A DNA stretch of 64,000 nt from JANXQE01 sp035651635 (GCA_035651635.1 DASRFK010000264.1:19096-83095), one strand, 5' to 3'; shown: positions 31,366 to 41,268, counted from the first letter of the stretch. Numbers and translations are program-made. Notes: generated by a model from the letters alone, not told the origin.

Positions 31366-33670
31366 CCACTGCCATCCGGTGGATCAGACTTTGGTTCGGG
31401 CGCAGCGGCGTTGCCGGTGGCTGCGGCTCCTGCGGGACAGTTCGATCCTTGGGGTCATGGTGTGCCTGCTCACAGTTTGCATTGAGGGGGCAAGCATGGC
31501 TGGGGTGATCCACACCAGGATTAAAGCAATTGGTCTTTTGACTGGCCTGATTATGGCCGGCTTTATCGGCTGGCTCAAAGTTGCCTTCAGAACGATCATT
31601 GCGCCGTCGGGGCGTGCCCGCATCGCCGCGGCAATCGAACGGACCGATCCTCGGTTTCAAGATCGGCTGAATACCATGCTCTTCCTTGAAAACGAAACTG
31701 CGGTGGCTGAAGGGCTGTCATTTAGAATGCGCATCGCCGACCAGGCCAGACGGGTGTTGACGCAAAAAGGATTGCGTTTGCCGATTTCTGCCGGGTCGCC
31801 GGTAGGCTGGTCGCTGGCCTTTTTCCTGCTGGTGATTGGAATAGCCTCGCTTAATGGGCAGTACGGCCCCTGGCAGCGCCTAAGCGATCGAACTCTCAGG
31901 GTGGTTGCCAACTCACCTACATCCAGGCCGCCAACTGAACTGGCTCTACCGGCCAACAATGTCGAGCACACGCAGAGTTGGGGTGAGATTCGAATTATTG
32001 AACCAGGCAAAGATCTGAGGGTGACGAAGGTCGATGTAGTTCCGCTGTCGATCGAAGCGGCGGCTAATGACGACCTGCGGCAAGTCGAGTGGTATTCTTC
32101 AGTAAACGGGGGCGAAGAGACGCAGCACGACCTGTCCGCGCCGAAGGATCCGCGTTGCGCCCTGTACCGCCCGACGATTTACCTGGACGAGTTGGCGCTC
32201 GCGGATTGGGATGTTTTGACCTATTACGCCAAGGCGGAGACGACCAGCCATCAGTCCTACGCCTCGGATGTTTACTTCATCGAGGTCCGTCCATTTCGCG
32301 AGGACATCGCCAAAATTCCGGGCGGCGCCGGCGGTCAGCCGTACCAGACATTGAATGATATTTCCTCACTGGTTGGGCTGCAGCAGCGTGCGATTCGAGA
32401 CACTCATCAACTCGTGCAAAAGCCCCCGGTTCAAGAGCCGGTCCGGGCGCAGACCCGGATGGGCCTGGCGGGCACGGAAGCGGAGTTGGCCAGCGCCTCG
32501 CAACATCTCTACGCGGACATGGCCGCCACAATGGAAAATAAACCCATCGGCGCCGCTCTCGATAGTCTGGCCCAGGCACAGAGTTCGTTGAACCAGGCCA
32601 GCAGTTTTCTCAAAGAGAATGTGATGGAACAGGCTCAGAGCCAGGAACGATCCGCTTTGGCCGAGCTGGTGGCCGTTCGGAAAATATTTCAAAAGGCGGT
32701 CAGTGAGCATCCGGGAGATTTCACTCAACCTTCGCAGAGAGATTCGCCAGTGGCAGAGTCTTCAAAGAAGTTAAATGAGATGGCTGAGTTCCGCGACGAG
32801 GCAAAATCTGCGGAAGAGTTTGTTCAACGAAGTCTGGAACAACAACAGGAAGTAGAACGCCAGGCGGCCGGGCCAATGCAGGAAGGTGCGGCCCTGGCGG
32901 GCCAGGAGCAGAGGCTGGCGCGTGAGCTAAAGGATTTCGCGGGGGAGCATCCCAAGGCGTTTCAAGGCTCGGAAAGCGAAAGCGCGCAAGCCCAGGAATC
33001 GCTGCAACACGCCGAGGAGCGCTTGCGCAGTTCGGCAGCGGAGTCCGCCGGCAGCACGCGCGAGGCCACGCAGAAAATCAAGCAACTGAGAGCCGCCATG
33101 CAAAACCACGCCGCCGGCCAGCAACTGGCCGAGGCCTATCGGCTAAAGCGTATGCTGGAAGAACAAGCTCGCCTGCTCGGCCAGATGGCAGAGCCTGAAG
33201 CCAAGGCGTCGGCCCAGGAGATGGACGCCGCCGCGGGTGCGGCCCAGGCTATTCTGGGCGAGTTGAAAAAGAGCCTGGACCAATCTTCCAAGGGCGCAGG
33301 TTTTGGGAGTTCGCTGCGTGAGGCGTTGAACCAAGAGAACCAAAAGGCCGCTGAGGAGGCGTTATCAAAGGTTCAACAGGCGCAAACTGACGCGGAACGC
33401 CGAGAACAAGCCCGGACCGCCGAGTCGGCTTTGTCGCAAATTAGCAATGCCTTTGCCGCCAGCCAGCCGAAGCCGCTCCAGGACGCAAGGCACAAGGATA
33501 TGCTCAATCTGGAGGCGGAATCAGAACTCCAACGATTTGCCGCCGAACGAAGCCTCAGGCCCGTGGGCAAAGCGGCCGACGCAGCGCTGGCAAATATCGA
33601 TCCGGCGCGTTTGCCGCAGGCCTATCGCAGCCGGATCGAGCGCTACTTCGAGAAACTTTCTGAGGAATGA
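31358..33670 (+). CDS. DUF4175-like membrane protein with long Gln/Ala coiled coil
   Basis: 770 residues, TTG 31358, overlapping the BatA gene by eight bases. Two N-terminal membrane segments (LRDSSILGVMVCLLTV, AIGLLTGLIMAGFIGW), a third at about 148-166, a periplasmic domain (about 200-320), and then from residue 330 to the end a highly repetitive helical region rich in Gln, Ala and Glu (LAQAQSSLNQASSFLKEN, EEQARLLGQMAEPEAKASAQ). Similar proteins follow BatA in Planctomycetota and Verrucomicrobiota operons; no enzymatic motif. Confidence 0.7.
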   Translation: MNSHCHPVDQTLVRAQRRCRWLRLLRDSSILGVMVCLLTVCIEGASMAGVIHTRIKAIGLLTGLIMAGFIGWLKVAFRTIIAPSGRARIAAAIERTDPRFQDRLNTMLFLENETAVAEGLSFRMRIADQARRVLTQKGLRLPISAGSPVGWSLAFFLLVIGIASLNGQYGPWQRLSDRTLRVVANSPTSRPPTELALPANNVEHTQSWGEIRIIEPGKDLRVTKVDVVPLSIEAAANDDLRQVEWYSSVNGGEETQHDLSAPKDPRCALYRPTIYLDELALADWDVLTYYAKAETTSHQSYASDVYFIEVRPFREDIAKIPGGAGGQPYQTLNDISSLVGLQQRAIRDTHQLVQKPPVQEPVRAQTRMGLAGTEAELASASQHLYADMAATMENKPIGAALDSLAQAQSSLNQASSFLKENVMEQAQSQERSALAELVAVRKIFQKAVSEHPGDFTQPSQRDSPVAESSKKLNEMAEFRDEAKSAEEFVQRSLEQQQEVERQAAGPMQEGAALAGQEQRLARELKDFAGEHPKAFQGSESESAQAQESLQHAEERLRSSAAESAGSTREATQKIKQLRAAMQNHAAGQQLAEAYRLKRMLEEQARLLGQMAEPEAKASAQEMDAAAGAAQAILGELKKSLDQSSKGAGFGSSLREALNQENQKAAEEALSKVQQAQTDAERREQARTAESALSQISNAFAASQPKPLQDARHKDMLNLEAESELQRFAAERSLRPVGKAADAALANIDPARLPQAYRSRIERYFEKLSEE

Positions 33671-35889
33671 GCCTGGCGATTGTCTTCGAATTCCCCGCGC
33701 TCTGGTTCTGCGCCTTGCCCTTGGGTCTACTGCTGGCTTTGTGGGTCTGGCGCCAGCACGCGCGCGGTTTGGCTTGCGGCCGAGTTGCCGCGTTGCTGGC
33801 CTTGCGTTCGGTCGCCCTGGGTCTGCTGTTGTTTCTGGCTGCCCGCCCGGTAAGGATGGCACGCGAGCAGCTTGGAAACGCCACCCGGCCTGTGGTGATC
33901 CTGCTGGATCGCAGCGAGAGCATGTCGCTCAAAGAAACCGTCACGAGCCGGTATGAGCGGGCGTTGACTTTCTTGCGAACGCGTCTGCTGCCTGCGCTGA
34001 AATCGGCGGATCTGGCGGTGCAAGGCATGGTTTTTGACCAGGCAGCTGAGGTGGTCACCGGCGCTGAGATGATCTCAACCAAGCCCGAGGGCAAACGCAC
34101 CAATCTCGGCGGCGCTGTTGCGCGGGCATTGAGTGGCGGGCAGAAACCCCTGGCGGTGATTGCTCTTACCGATGGCAGTTCGAATGAGACCACGGACGAT
34201 GCCAGGGCCATGGGTAAGCTCGCCCAGGCCGGCATCCCGTTTATTGGTGTTGGATTCGGCAGCGATGACGGAGTGCAAACGCTGTCCCTGCGAGGTGTCG
34301 ACGCGCCAAGCACGGTGCGTCCTAAAACCGCGTTCAGCGTTTCGGCGGAATTGCAATTGATTAACGGCCAGCAGTCCGCTGGCTGTGATCTCGTCTTGTT
34401 CCGCGACGGCCAATCGGTCCAGAAAAAGGCCGTAAAGCTCGAAACGGGTTCTCATGTCTGGGTGGAGAGCTTTCATCTGAACGAGCCGAGCGAAGGCGAG
34501 CACGAGTACAGTCTTCAGTTGCTAACGCCCAACCTGACTGGCTTGAGGTGCATCAACGGCGAGGCCGCCACCTCGGTGCGAGTGGTCGACGAGAGCGAGT
34601 TGCGGGTCCTGTACCTCCAAGGGGCATTAACCTGGGACTATAAATTCATCGCCCTGGCACTGCGTGAGGATCCGAGCATCAAACTCACTGGATTGACGCG
34701 CACGTCCCGACAATCCGTGTTTCGCCAAAACGTCGAAAGCACGACTGAATTGGCGAATGGATTTCCGGCTTCCCTGAAGGAATTGGCGGCTTTCCGGGTG
34801 ATAGTCCTGTCCAACCTTCGGCCGGAAGACCTCAGTCAGCAGCAACAGGAATTGCTCGGTCGCTTTTGTGGTGAATTTGGGGGTGGCGTTTTGATGATCG
34901 GCGGGGCGGCGACGTTCGATCCGTCCTGGGAAAATAGCAGGCTGGAGAAGTTGTTGCCGGTGGTTTTCTCCAAAGAGCAATTCGGCAGGGGGACGGAGCA
35001 TGACTTCCACCTGGAACTGACTCCTGAGGCACTGGAGAACCCGCTGTTTCGGGTCGAGGAGAACCGGCCGGTGAAGGAGGTTTGGGCCGGTTTGCCGGCA
35101 TTTGGCCAATTTGGACAGGTTGACTCGGCCAAGCGAGGCGCCCAGGTCTGGCTTGTGCATCCGAGCGAATCCGGCGCGCCAGGCCGGCGCATTCTGATGG
35201 CCTCACAACGTTATGGCGCGGGACAATCGGCTGTGTTGTGTCTTCAGAACTTCTGGCGTTGGAGGCTGGCGAAAGAATCCGACCCGCAGCAGTTCGATAG
35301 GTTTTGGCGGCAGCTCTTTCGCTGGCTGGGGCAGGCGGGGCGCTCGAACGTCAGCATTCAGTTTGCCGATCAGGAATTGCGGCCGGGGCGCGAGATCGAG
35401 GTTTGCCTCGAGCGCCAGGCCGATGCGCTCGAAGCCGAGACCAACCGGCAATTCCTCCTCCAGGTTCAGGACAGCCGGAAGAAGATTGTTTGCACAGAAG
35501 GGCTGGAATTGCCCGCGAGCCAGCCGGTGCATTGCCGGTTCCGGGCGGAACAACCGGGCTTGTACACAGTGAATATTGCGGACTCCGCCAAGGCGGTGAT
35601 TGCCACTCGCCCGGTGGAAATCCGCGAGATCAATGTCGAATTGGAACGAACGGCTCGCAATATGGAGGCTTTAAACCAATGGGCGGCGGTGAGCGATGGG
35701 CTGGCCTTTAAAGTGGAGGAGTGCCCGCAAACGACCGATCTCGTCGCCCGGATAAAAGCGAAGGTGGAAGACGTGCGGCGCAACCAGCAGGTTCGGCGTT
35801 TGCTTGGACTGAACGGTTGGACATTAGGCGCGATCTTAGCGTCGCTGAGCGCGGAGTGGCTGCTGCGCAAACGATGGGAGCTGATCTGA
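33667..35889 (+). CDS. VWA / glutamine-amidotransferase-like membrane protein
   Basis: 740 residues, start ATG in ATGA overlap at 33667-33670. Two N-terminal TMs, VWA with MIDAS ILLDRSESMSLKE (D-x-S-x-S), then a class-I-amidotransferase-like region FRVIVLSNLRPEDLSQQQ...GGGVLMIGGAATFDPSWENS without the catalytic Cys-His pair, C-terminal TM. Belongs with the Bat-like machine; the amidotransferase-like part is probably structural. Confidence 0.85.
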   Translation: MSLAIVFEFPALWFCALPLGLLLALWVWRQHARGLACGRVAALLALRSVALGLLLFLAARPVRMAREQLGNATRPVVILLDRSESMSLKETVTSRYERALTFLRTRLLPALKSADLAVQGMVFDQAAEVVTGAEMISTKPEGKRTNLGGAVARALSGGQKPLAVIALTDGSSNETTDDARAMGKLAQAGIPFIGVGFGSDDGVQTLSLRGVDAPSTVRPKTAFSVSAELQLINGQQSAGCDLVLFRDGQSVQKKAVKLETGSHVWVESFHLNEPSEGEHEYSLQLLTPNLTGLRCINGEAATSVRVVDESELRVLYLQGALTWDYKFIALALREDPSIKLTGLTRTSRQSVFRQNVESTTELANGFPASLKELAAFRVIVLSNLRPEDLSQQQQELLGRFCGEFGGGVLMIGGAATFDPSWENSRLEKLLPVVFSKEQFGRGTEHDFHLELTPEALENPLFRVEENRPVKEVWAGLPAFGQFGQVDSAKRGAQVWLVHPSESGAPGRRILMASQRYGAGQSAVLCLQNFWRWRLAKESDPQQFDRFWRQLFRWLGQAGRSNVSIQFADQELRPGREIEVCLERQADALEAETNRQFLLQVQDSRKKIVCTEGLELPASQPVHCRFRAEQPGLYTVNIADSAKAVIATRPVEIREINVELERTARNMEALNQWAAVSDGLAFKVEECPQTTDLVARIKAKVEDVRRNQQVRRLLGLNGWTLGAILASLSAEWLLRKRWELI

Positions 35890-35921
35890 GAGCATGTGTT
35901 GAAAAGACCGACTTCGACGCT

Positions 35922-35955
35922 GTCGTATGGGGTTTGGAGTCGTATGGGGTTTGGA
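35922..35955 (+). repeat. 17-bp tandem duplication followed by a palindrome
   Basis: GTCGTATGGGGTTTGGA occurs twice in direct succession, followed at once by CCGCCTTTAGGCGG and, 30 bases on, CCTGAGGGCGG. This looks like a small repeated palindromic element in front of the DUF4159 gene. Confidence 0.65.
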
Positions 35956-36051
35956 GTCCCGCCTTTAGGCGGCCCCGCGCCAAAACTGCCTGAGGGCGGA
36001 ATGCCAAACCGAATCACTAAAACACGCTCTGAAGGGGATAAACTGCAACCT

Positions 36052-36762
36052 ATGGCTTCGATGACCAAACTCAGCAAAGCCAGGCGGTGGCCGCCTCGGA
36101 TTTTTGGGAACCTGGCGGTCGGGATCGCGCTGTGCGCGGCCTACGGAGTGGGGCAGGAACTGCCTGACAAACAAGCAACGTTCTTCATGGGCCGCGTCCG
36201 GTACAGCGCCAACGACGGCAACGATTGCGGAGGGGTGGGCCAGGATTTGCTGCAATTGGTTTCCCGTGCCTCGACCTTGACGATGCAGGAGGAACGCAAG
36301 GTCGGGCTCACGGATCCGGCTTTGTACGAGACGCCGTTCCTATTCATGAACGGACACAACGATTTCATCCTGAGCGACGAGGAACTCGCCAACCTCCGCA
36401 AGTATTTGAGTCATGGAGGGTTCTTCTTCGCCTCGGGCTGCTGCACCAATCCCAATTTCCCGAAAGCCTGGCGTCGCGAATTCGGGCGTTTATTTCCCAA
36501 CGAACAGGTTCAGGCCATTCCGTACGAGCATTTGATCTACCGCTCCTTTTACAGGATTGACCGTATCCGATGCCTCAATGAACAGCGGGACATTCACTTG
36601 GAAGGCCTTTTTTTGAAGGGGCGCCTGGTCGCGGTGCTGTGCGAGGACGGTTTGTGCTGCTCGTTCAGCGCAAACAACAGTTGCAATGAAAGCAAAGGCA
36701 TTAGTCCCGAGGACGGCCGGAGGCTCGCTCTTAATATTGCCATCTACGCTTTGACTCATTGA
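36052..36762 (+). CDS. DUF4159 protein, end of Bat-like operon
   Basis: 236 residues from ATG 36052 (MASMTKLSK); the frame is open from 35896 but that part lies in the repeat element. Signal/anchor region LAVGIALCAAYGVG, then FMGRVRYSANDGNDCGG, FLFMNGHNDFILSDEELANLRKYLSHGGFFFASGCC, and IYRSFYRID. This is the DUF4159 layout, a Rossmann-like, amidotransferase-resembling fold with no known activity. Found at the end of such operons. Confidence 0.85.
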   Translation: MASMTKLSKARRWPPRIFGNLAVGIALCAAYGVGQELPDKQATFFMGRVRYSANDGNDCGGVGQDLLQLVSRASTLTMQEERKVGLTDPALYETPFLFMNGHNDFILSDEELANLRKYLSHGGFFFASGCCTNPNFPKAWRREFGRLFPNEQVQAIPYEHLIYRSFYRIDRIRCLNEQRDIHLEGLFLKGRLVAVLCEDGLCCSFSANNSCNESKGISPEDGRRLALNIAIYALTH

Positions 36763-36876
36763 AGCGGTCTGCTCCCCCGGGGAAAGCCCTAAGCGTGTTC
36801 CGGGACAAGCCTTGGCGCTGGTTTGGGAACTCCGCCGATACCCCCTTAACGGGATTGAGGATATAAACATTGGCAT

Positions 36877-37734
36877 ATGAGCAAAGCGATGAGCCTGACG
36901 CCCAATCCGAGCAACGCCTTTCGATTGACTCCCGAAGAAGGCAATGCCATGCCACTGAGCGCCAAGGCGCTGCTCCCCAAACTGCCGCGTTACGCCGGAA
37001 CTCCGCCGATCAACCCAGTGTACTTTGCCTTGTTGTTGCTCGTACTGGCGGTCGGCTCGTTTTCACTGCTCGCATGGCACCATAATGATTCGTCGTTGGA
37101 AAATCGTGCTCGGCTGGGCGAGCCGGAAGCGCAGTACTTACTTGGCAAACAGTACTTTGAGACGGCGATGTCACCGGGGGACTACACGCGAGCGGCGCGC
37201 CTCATTCGCAAAGCCGCTGAGCACGGGAACGTTCGAGCCCAGACGGGACTGGGCTTGCTTTACGAGCATGGCCTCGGGGTGTCCAAGAACTACAACGAAG
37301 CGGTTCGTTGGTTCCGACAGGCCGCGGACCAGGGTTATGCTCTGGCGCAGAATGAACTGGGTTTTATGTACGCCAAAGGGCGCGGCGTGAACCGGGATTT
37401 CACTCAGGCGGCCGCGTGGTGCCGATTGGCCGCGCAACAGGGGTCGGCGGTCGCCGAACGCAATGTGAAACTCGCGGAAGCGCCCAACACGAAAACGTTT
37501 GCCCAGCTCGTCACCACCGAACGCAAGTGCTATCAACGAGTGGTCCTGCAAAAGGTCGAATCCGACGGTATCACGATCTCGTTTCTGCCTCAGACCGGTG
37601 GATTGGGCATGGCGAAGGTCCGGACGGAGAACCTGCCTTTGAATCTCCAACAGCTGTGTAAATGCGCGGCCCACGAAGGGACGGCCGCCAACTCCGCTTA
37701 TTCGCAGGTCGGTGCTGTTTCCCGGATGCTCTAA
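36877..37734 (+). CDS. Membrane-anchored Sel1-repeat protein
   Basis: 285 residues. One TM at about 48-67 (PVYFALLLLVLAVGSFSLLAW). Sel1-type repeats at about 80-190: AARLIRKAAEHGNVRAQTGLGLLYEHGLGV, EAVRWFRQAADQGYALAQNELGFMYAKGRGV, QAAAWCRLAAQQGSAVAERN. C-terminal domain of about 80 residues unrecognised. Sel1 repeats mediate protein contacts. Ends overlap the next frame. Confidence 0.85.
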   Translation: MSKAMSLTPNPSNAFRLTPEEGNAMPLSAKALLPKLPRYAGTPPINPVYFALLLLVLAVGSFSLLAWHHNDSSLENRARLGEPEAQYLLGKQYFETAMSPGDYTRAARLIRKAAEHGNVRAQTGLGLLYEHGLGVSKNYNEAVRWFRQAADQGYALAQNELGFMYAKGRGVNRDFTQAAAWCRLAAQQGSAVAERNVKLAEAPNTKTFAQLVTTERKCYQRVVLQKVESDGITISFLPQTGGLGMAKVRTENLPLNLQQLCKCAAHEGTAANSAYSQVGAVSRML

Positions 37735-37843
37735 AGGACCGCAGCCATCGGTCCCCGCCCCTTTCATGAATTGGCGCTGTTTCGCCGGAGCGAATTGTTT
37801 CTGGTTCAAAAGAGCCAGTCGCCTGTGTAGTCTCCGCAGTGTC

Positions 37844-38182
37844 GTGCCAAAAAATGAAGCGCCGCCCAAACCGGTCGAACGACTCTTTCCGTTCGTTATC
37901 CGCGCGCGCATTTTAATGGTGGGCCGCGAAACGCTGTTGCGGAGTAAAAGCAAACTGCATTTCGTCCTAATGACCGAGGACCTCTCGGAACGCAGCCGGG
38001 CTGAGGTACTGTCAGAATTCTCTCATTATCCCATCGTCCGGAGGTATACGTCCGCCGACCTGGAAGGCTTTTTCCAAGTCAGAGGCGCCAAAATCCTGGG
38101 CTTTGCCAAATCCAGTCTCGCTCAATCCGTGTATGCCGAACTCAAACAGTTCCGGATCAATAGCCCGGCCAAAAAGCCCTGA
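37844..38182 (+). CDS. Conserved hypothetical protein, L7Ae-like appearance
   Basis: 112 residues from GTG 37844; the frame is open from 37712 but the upstream part overlaps the Sel1 gene. Basic protein with RARILMVGRETLLRSKSKLHFVLMTEDLS, VRRYTSADLEGFFQVRGAKILGFAKSSLAQSVYAEL. The alternation of basic helix and GKS/AKSSLA ending recalls small L7Ae-like RNA-binding proteins, but that is only a resemblance. Confidence 0.5.
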   Translation: MPKNEAPPKPVERLFPFVIRARILMVGRETLLRSKSKLHFVLMTEDLSERSRAEVLSEFSHYPIVRRYTSADLEGFFQVRGAKILGFAKSSLAQSVYAELKQFRINSPAKKP

Positions 38183-38248
38183 GCATGAGTTGAGGGTAAA
38201 GCCCGCTTTTTTATTTAAAGCGCCCACGAGCAAAAGATGTTAAACTAA

Positions 38249-38479
38249 ATGGGAAATCACTCAATGCACCCCCAGGGTCGGAAACGATTTGGTCGCAAAA
38301 ACACGGGCCGCAACGGGCGCCGCCGAAAACGAGATCAACCTGAGTCGCTGCTGGAGCAGCCGACCCTCGAGACCGCCACCACCGTACCCTGCCCGATTTG
38401 CGGCCACCCGGTCGATCCCAAGCGCATGCATTTCCACATGGTCCGTTTCCACGGCGCCTCGATGCGTTCGCGCGCGTAA
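38249..38479 (+). CDS. Small C2H2-like zinc-finger protein
   Basis: 76 residues, ATG 38249. Very basic N-terminus (GRKRFGRKNTGRNGRRRKRDQ) then CPICGHPVDPKRMHFHMVRFHG, with CxxC, H-x-H and a second His. It could bind nucleic acid. Small and isolated, so confidence is moderate. Confidence 0.6.
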   Translation: MGNHSMHPQGRKRFGRKNTGRNGRRRKRDQPESLLEQPTLETATTVPCPICGHPVDPKRMHFHMVRFHGASMRSRA

Positions 38480-38571
38480 CCATGGTGTGCGGCTGGTTCC
38501 TTCTGCTTCGCATGAACCTCCCCGCGGATTCGGGGCGACCGCAGATGGGGAATGTGTAATCTGAGGTTCGC

Positions 38572-39459
38572 ATGAACCGTCGTTCCGTAGCGGCGTCTCG
38601 TTTTGTTCGACTCAAAAATGAGCTCGTGTGCGCTATTGGCGCCTTCGGAATCGGTCTTGGCTGTTTGTGCATGGGGGCCCAAAAGGCTTTGCCGGGTTTC
38701 AAGGTCATTGCGTTCTATACCGGTCGAAGCGACCAGGCCCACATCAGCTTCGTCCGGGAGGCAAATCGATGGTTTGCCAACATGGCCCCTGAACATCATT
38801 TCAGCTACACTTCGACGACCAATTGGGCGGACCTCACCGACCAGGTTCTTGGCCAATACCAAGTGGTGATGTTCCTGGACGCACGTCCGGAGCAACCCGC
38901 TCAACGTGAAGCTTTTCAGAGGTACGTGGAACGAGGTGGCGGCTGGATGGGGTTTCACTTTGCGGGCTTCGCGCTGACACCCTCGGGGGTTCCGCAGAAC
39001 TGGGATTGGTACCACAACGAATTTCTCGGATCGGGCTCATACGTGGGCAACACCTGGCGGCCGACCTCGGCGGTGCTGCGGGTGGAAGATGCGGATCATC
39101 CAGCGACGCGGCACCTCCGGCCAACATTTAAATCGGCGCCAAACGAGTGGTATAAATGGAGCAACGATCTTCGCACCAACTCCAGTATTAGGATTCTCTT
39201 GTCCATCGATCCGTCCAGTTACCCGTTGGGGACCGGACCCAAGCCGCACGAGGTCTGGCACGCCGGCTATTATCCCGTGGTTTGGACGAATAAGCGGTAC
39301 CGCATGATGTATTTCAACATGGGCCACAATGACATCGATTGCGAACATAAGACCAACCAAGAGCTCTCCTTTACCTTCGGAAATGAAAACCAGGACAAAC
39401 TAATCCTGGATAGCCTACTGTGGCTTGGGGAGCAGACGCTAAGGCGTCCCGAACCGTAA
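38572..39459 (+). CDS. ThuA-like exported domain protein
   Basis: 295 residues. Signal/anchor around 15-37 (NELVCAIGAFGIGLGCLCMGAQK). ThuA-like fold: FKVIAFYTGRSDQAHISFVREANRWF, YQVVMFLDARPEQPAQREAFQRYVERGGGWMGFHFAG, EVWHAGYYPVVWTNKRYRMMYFNMGHND. ThuA-like proteins are Rossmann-type, often tied to sugar metabolism. Convergent with the glucoamylase gene, ends overlapping by 21 bases. Confidence 0.85.
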   Translation: MNRRSVAASRFVRLKNELVCAIGAFGIGLGCLCMGAQKALPGFKVIAFYTGRSDQAHISFVREANRWFANMAPEHHFSYTSTTNWADLTDQVLGQYQVVMFLDARPEQPAQREAFQRYVERGGGWMGFHFAGFALTPSGVPQNWDWYHNEFLGSGSYVGNTWRPTSAVLRVEDADHPATRHLRPTFKSAPNEWYKWSNDLRTNSSIRILLSIDPSSYPLGTGPKPHEVWHAGYYPVVWTNKRYRMMYFNMGHNDIDCEHKTNQELSFTFGNENQDKLILDSLLWLGEQTLRRPEP

Positions 39460-41268
39460 TACACGGTAAAACCTTTGCCCAACGGCGAACGGACTGGCGC
39501 TGGTTGCCGGAGGGCCGCTGTCAGTCCAGGCAGCGGTAGGAGCTTGAACGCTAAGGTCACCCGTCGGCGAGTCAAACCAGGAGCTTAAATCAGCAGAATA
39601 TTCCACCTGATAGGCTCCCCCTGTAGGCGACGCCCAGGTCAGCGAAATGGCATTGTGCGCAGGGTCGAGCTTTAAGTCCGCGTCGGCAAAGAGCAATGGG
39701 ACAAAGCCGGCCCGCTGGAGGCCGCGCTGGACGATATCGTTTTGCATGAAGCGCCGCCACAAGCGCTGCGTGCGATAGTTTTCGATCATCAGGACGATGG
39801 GCCCCTGGTCGATTCCCAGTTCATCCGTATCCACCCAAGACGCGCCGAGATTAAACGCATCATGGAATCCATAGGCAGTCCAAATGCGGGGCCGATAATT
39901 GGTGTAGAAATAGCGCAACGTTGGCAGCGAGTATTCGGGCGTAAACGCGATCGATCCGCCGGCCGCTGTCGGGGCAATCGTGCCATCATCTCCTTGAGCA
40001 GGCGGGGCGCCGTGGGCCGAGTAGCCCGAAGGCCCATCGGAGGCAGTCAATCCCCAAACGGTGCCATTGTATCCCACGTGGTTGAGCGGGTTGGCGAGGC
40101 AGTAGGACCTCTGAGCCAACGTCGCCCGGCGCGAGTTCTCGAAGTAGGTGCTGTTATGGCTGTTCATGTAGGCATCGCCGATGTGGCGGAAATCGATCCA
40201 GGAATGGGAGTATTGGTGAGCAAACAAAGGCGGGAACGGCACAAACGACAGACCGTAATAGGTTGCCCAGGTATATCCGCTGGTCCACGCGTTCCAGGCC
40301 GTCGCCGGCAGCGGATTAGTCGGAGCTCCAAGACCAAAACAATAGAGAATCATGCCTTCGTTGTAGCCGATCCAATTGTTAGGAATGAAGCCTGAGGTGG
40401 GATACCAGCCCATGGAAAGCAAATTGGTCCCTTGCGCCATCCAGTTCCAATCGACCCGGTCAAAGATCGCATCGGCGGCGGTACGAATCGCCGCCTCATC
40501 CGAGCCGGGGCCGTTGAAGAACTGTTTGGAATCGAGGATCCCTGCTAACAACAAGGCCGTATCAATCGAGGAGAGCTCGGCGCTGGCGCGCACCGCGGTG
40601 TTCATGTCCAGGAAATGGTAGAACCACCCATGGTAGCCAATGACGCCCGAGGCGGCCGGGCCTTGCGGGCCTTGCAGAAAGGTATTCAACGTCGCGAGCA
40701 CGCGCGTGACTCCCTGGGTGCGAGAGATCCAACCGTGATCCACGCCAATGGCGATTGCGCTCAGACCGAAACCGACCGCCGCGATGCTGCAGGCCGAACC
40801 GGTTGCGCTCCGATCCGGCACCAGCCCATTGAGCGGATTGGCCAGGTACCAAAAATAATCGAAATTAACTTCCTGGACGTACTCGAGGAACTGGTCGTCA
40901 TCGCTAAACAAGTGTGGAACCGCAGGCAGCGTCGCGGAAGGCGAGCTTTCCTGCGAGCTGGTGTTGACCGCCGTAACATAATAGTAATTCGTCTGACCGT
41001 TAACAACGGCGGCGCTGACATCACAATATCCAGGCGAGGCGACCAGGCCCGCCAGATTGAGCCGGACAAAAGCGCCGCCGTTGGTCAGCGCGCGATAGAG
41101 GTTATATCCCGCGACGTCGGCCTCGTTGCTTTTGTCCCAGTGCAGGACGATGCTTTGATCCCCGGTACGGCTAACCAGACCGGTGGGAGGTTGGACGGCG
41201 CTGGAGCGACAAAGGAAAACCGTCAGGAGGAACAATTGCGAAATCAGGATACGGCTCATGGCGATCAA
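39439..41268 (-). CDS. Exported glucoamylase-family protein with fibronectin III domain
   Basis: 609 residues. Signal peptide (MSRILISQLFLLTVFLCRSSA); fibronectin type III domain (about 30-120, VAGYNLYRALTNGG, NYYYVTAVNTS). Glycoamylase-like catalytic domain (PF10091 type) with GVIGYHGWFYHFLDMNTAVR, AELSSIDTALLLAGIL, WNEG-type YNEGMILYCFGL and PWTA-like turns. C-terminal domain with YQVEYSADLSSWFDS, the verrucomicrobial secretion-associated repeat also found in the next two secreted proteins. Probably hydrolyses extracellular glucans. Confidence 0.85.
   Translation of the reverse strand: MIAMSRILISQLFLLTVFLCRSSAVQPPTGLVSRTGDQSIVLHWDKSNEADVAGYNLYRALTNGGAFVRLNLAGLVASPGYCDVSAAVVNGQTNYYYVTAVNTSSQESSPSATLPAVPHLFSDDDQFLEYVQEVNFDYFWYLANPLNGLVPDRSATGSACSIAAVGFGLSAIAIGVDHGWISRTQGVTRVLATLNTFLQGPQGPAASGVIGYHGWFYHFLDMNTAVRASAELSSIDTALLLAGILDSKQFFNGPGSDEAAIRTAADAIFDRVDWNWMAQGTNLLSMGWYPTSGFIPNNWIGYNEGMILYCFGLGAPTNPLPATAWNAWTSGYTWATYYGLSFVPFPPLFAHQYSHSWIDFRHIGDAYMNSHNSTYFENSRRATLAQRSYCLANPLNHVGYNGTVWGLTASDGPSGYSAHGAPPAQGDDGTIAPTAAGGSIAFTPEYSLPTLRYFYTNYRPRIWTAYGFHDAFNLGASWVDTDELGIDQGPIVLMIENYRTQRLWRRFMQNDIVQRGLQRAGFVPLLFADADLKLDPAHNAISLTWASPTGGAYQVEYSADLSSWFDSPTGDLSVQAPTAAWTDSGPPATSASPFAVGQRFYRVLRFGTP

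Noticed and set aside
35896..36052. Start of the DUF4159 gene at 35896
   Set aside because: The first 52 codons lie in a repeat element; the homologous protein and its membrane anchor begin at 36052.
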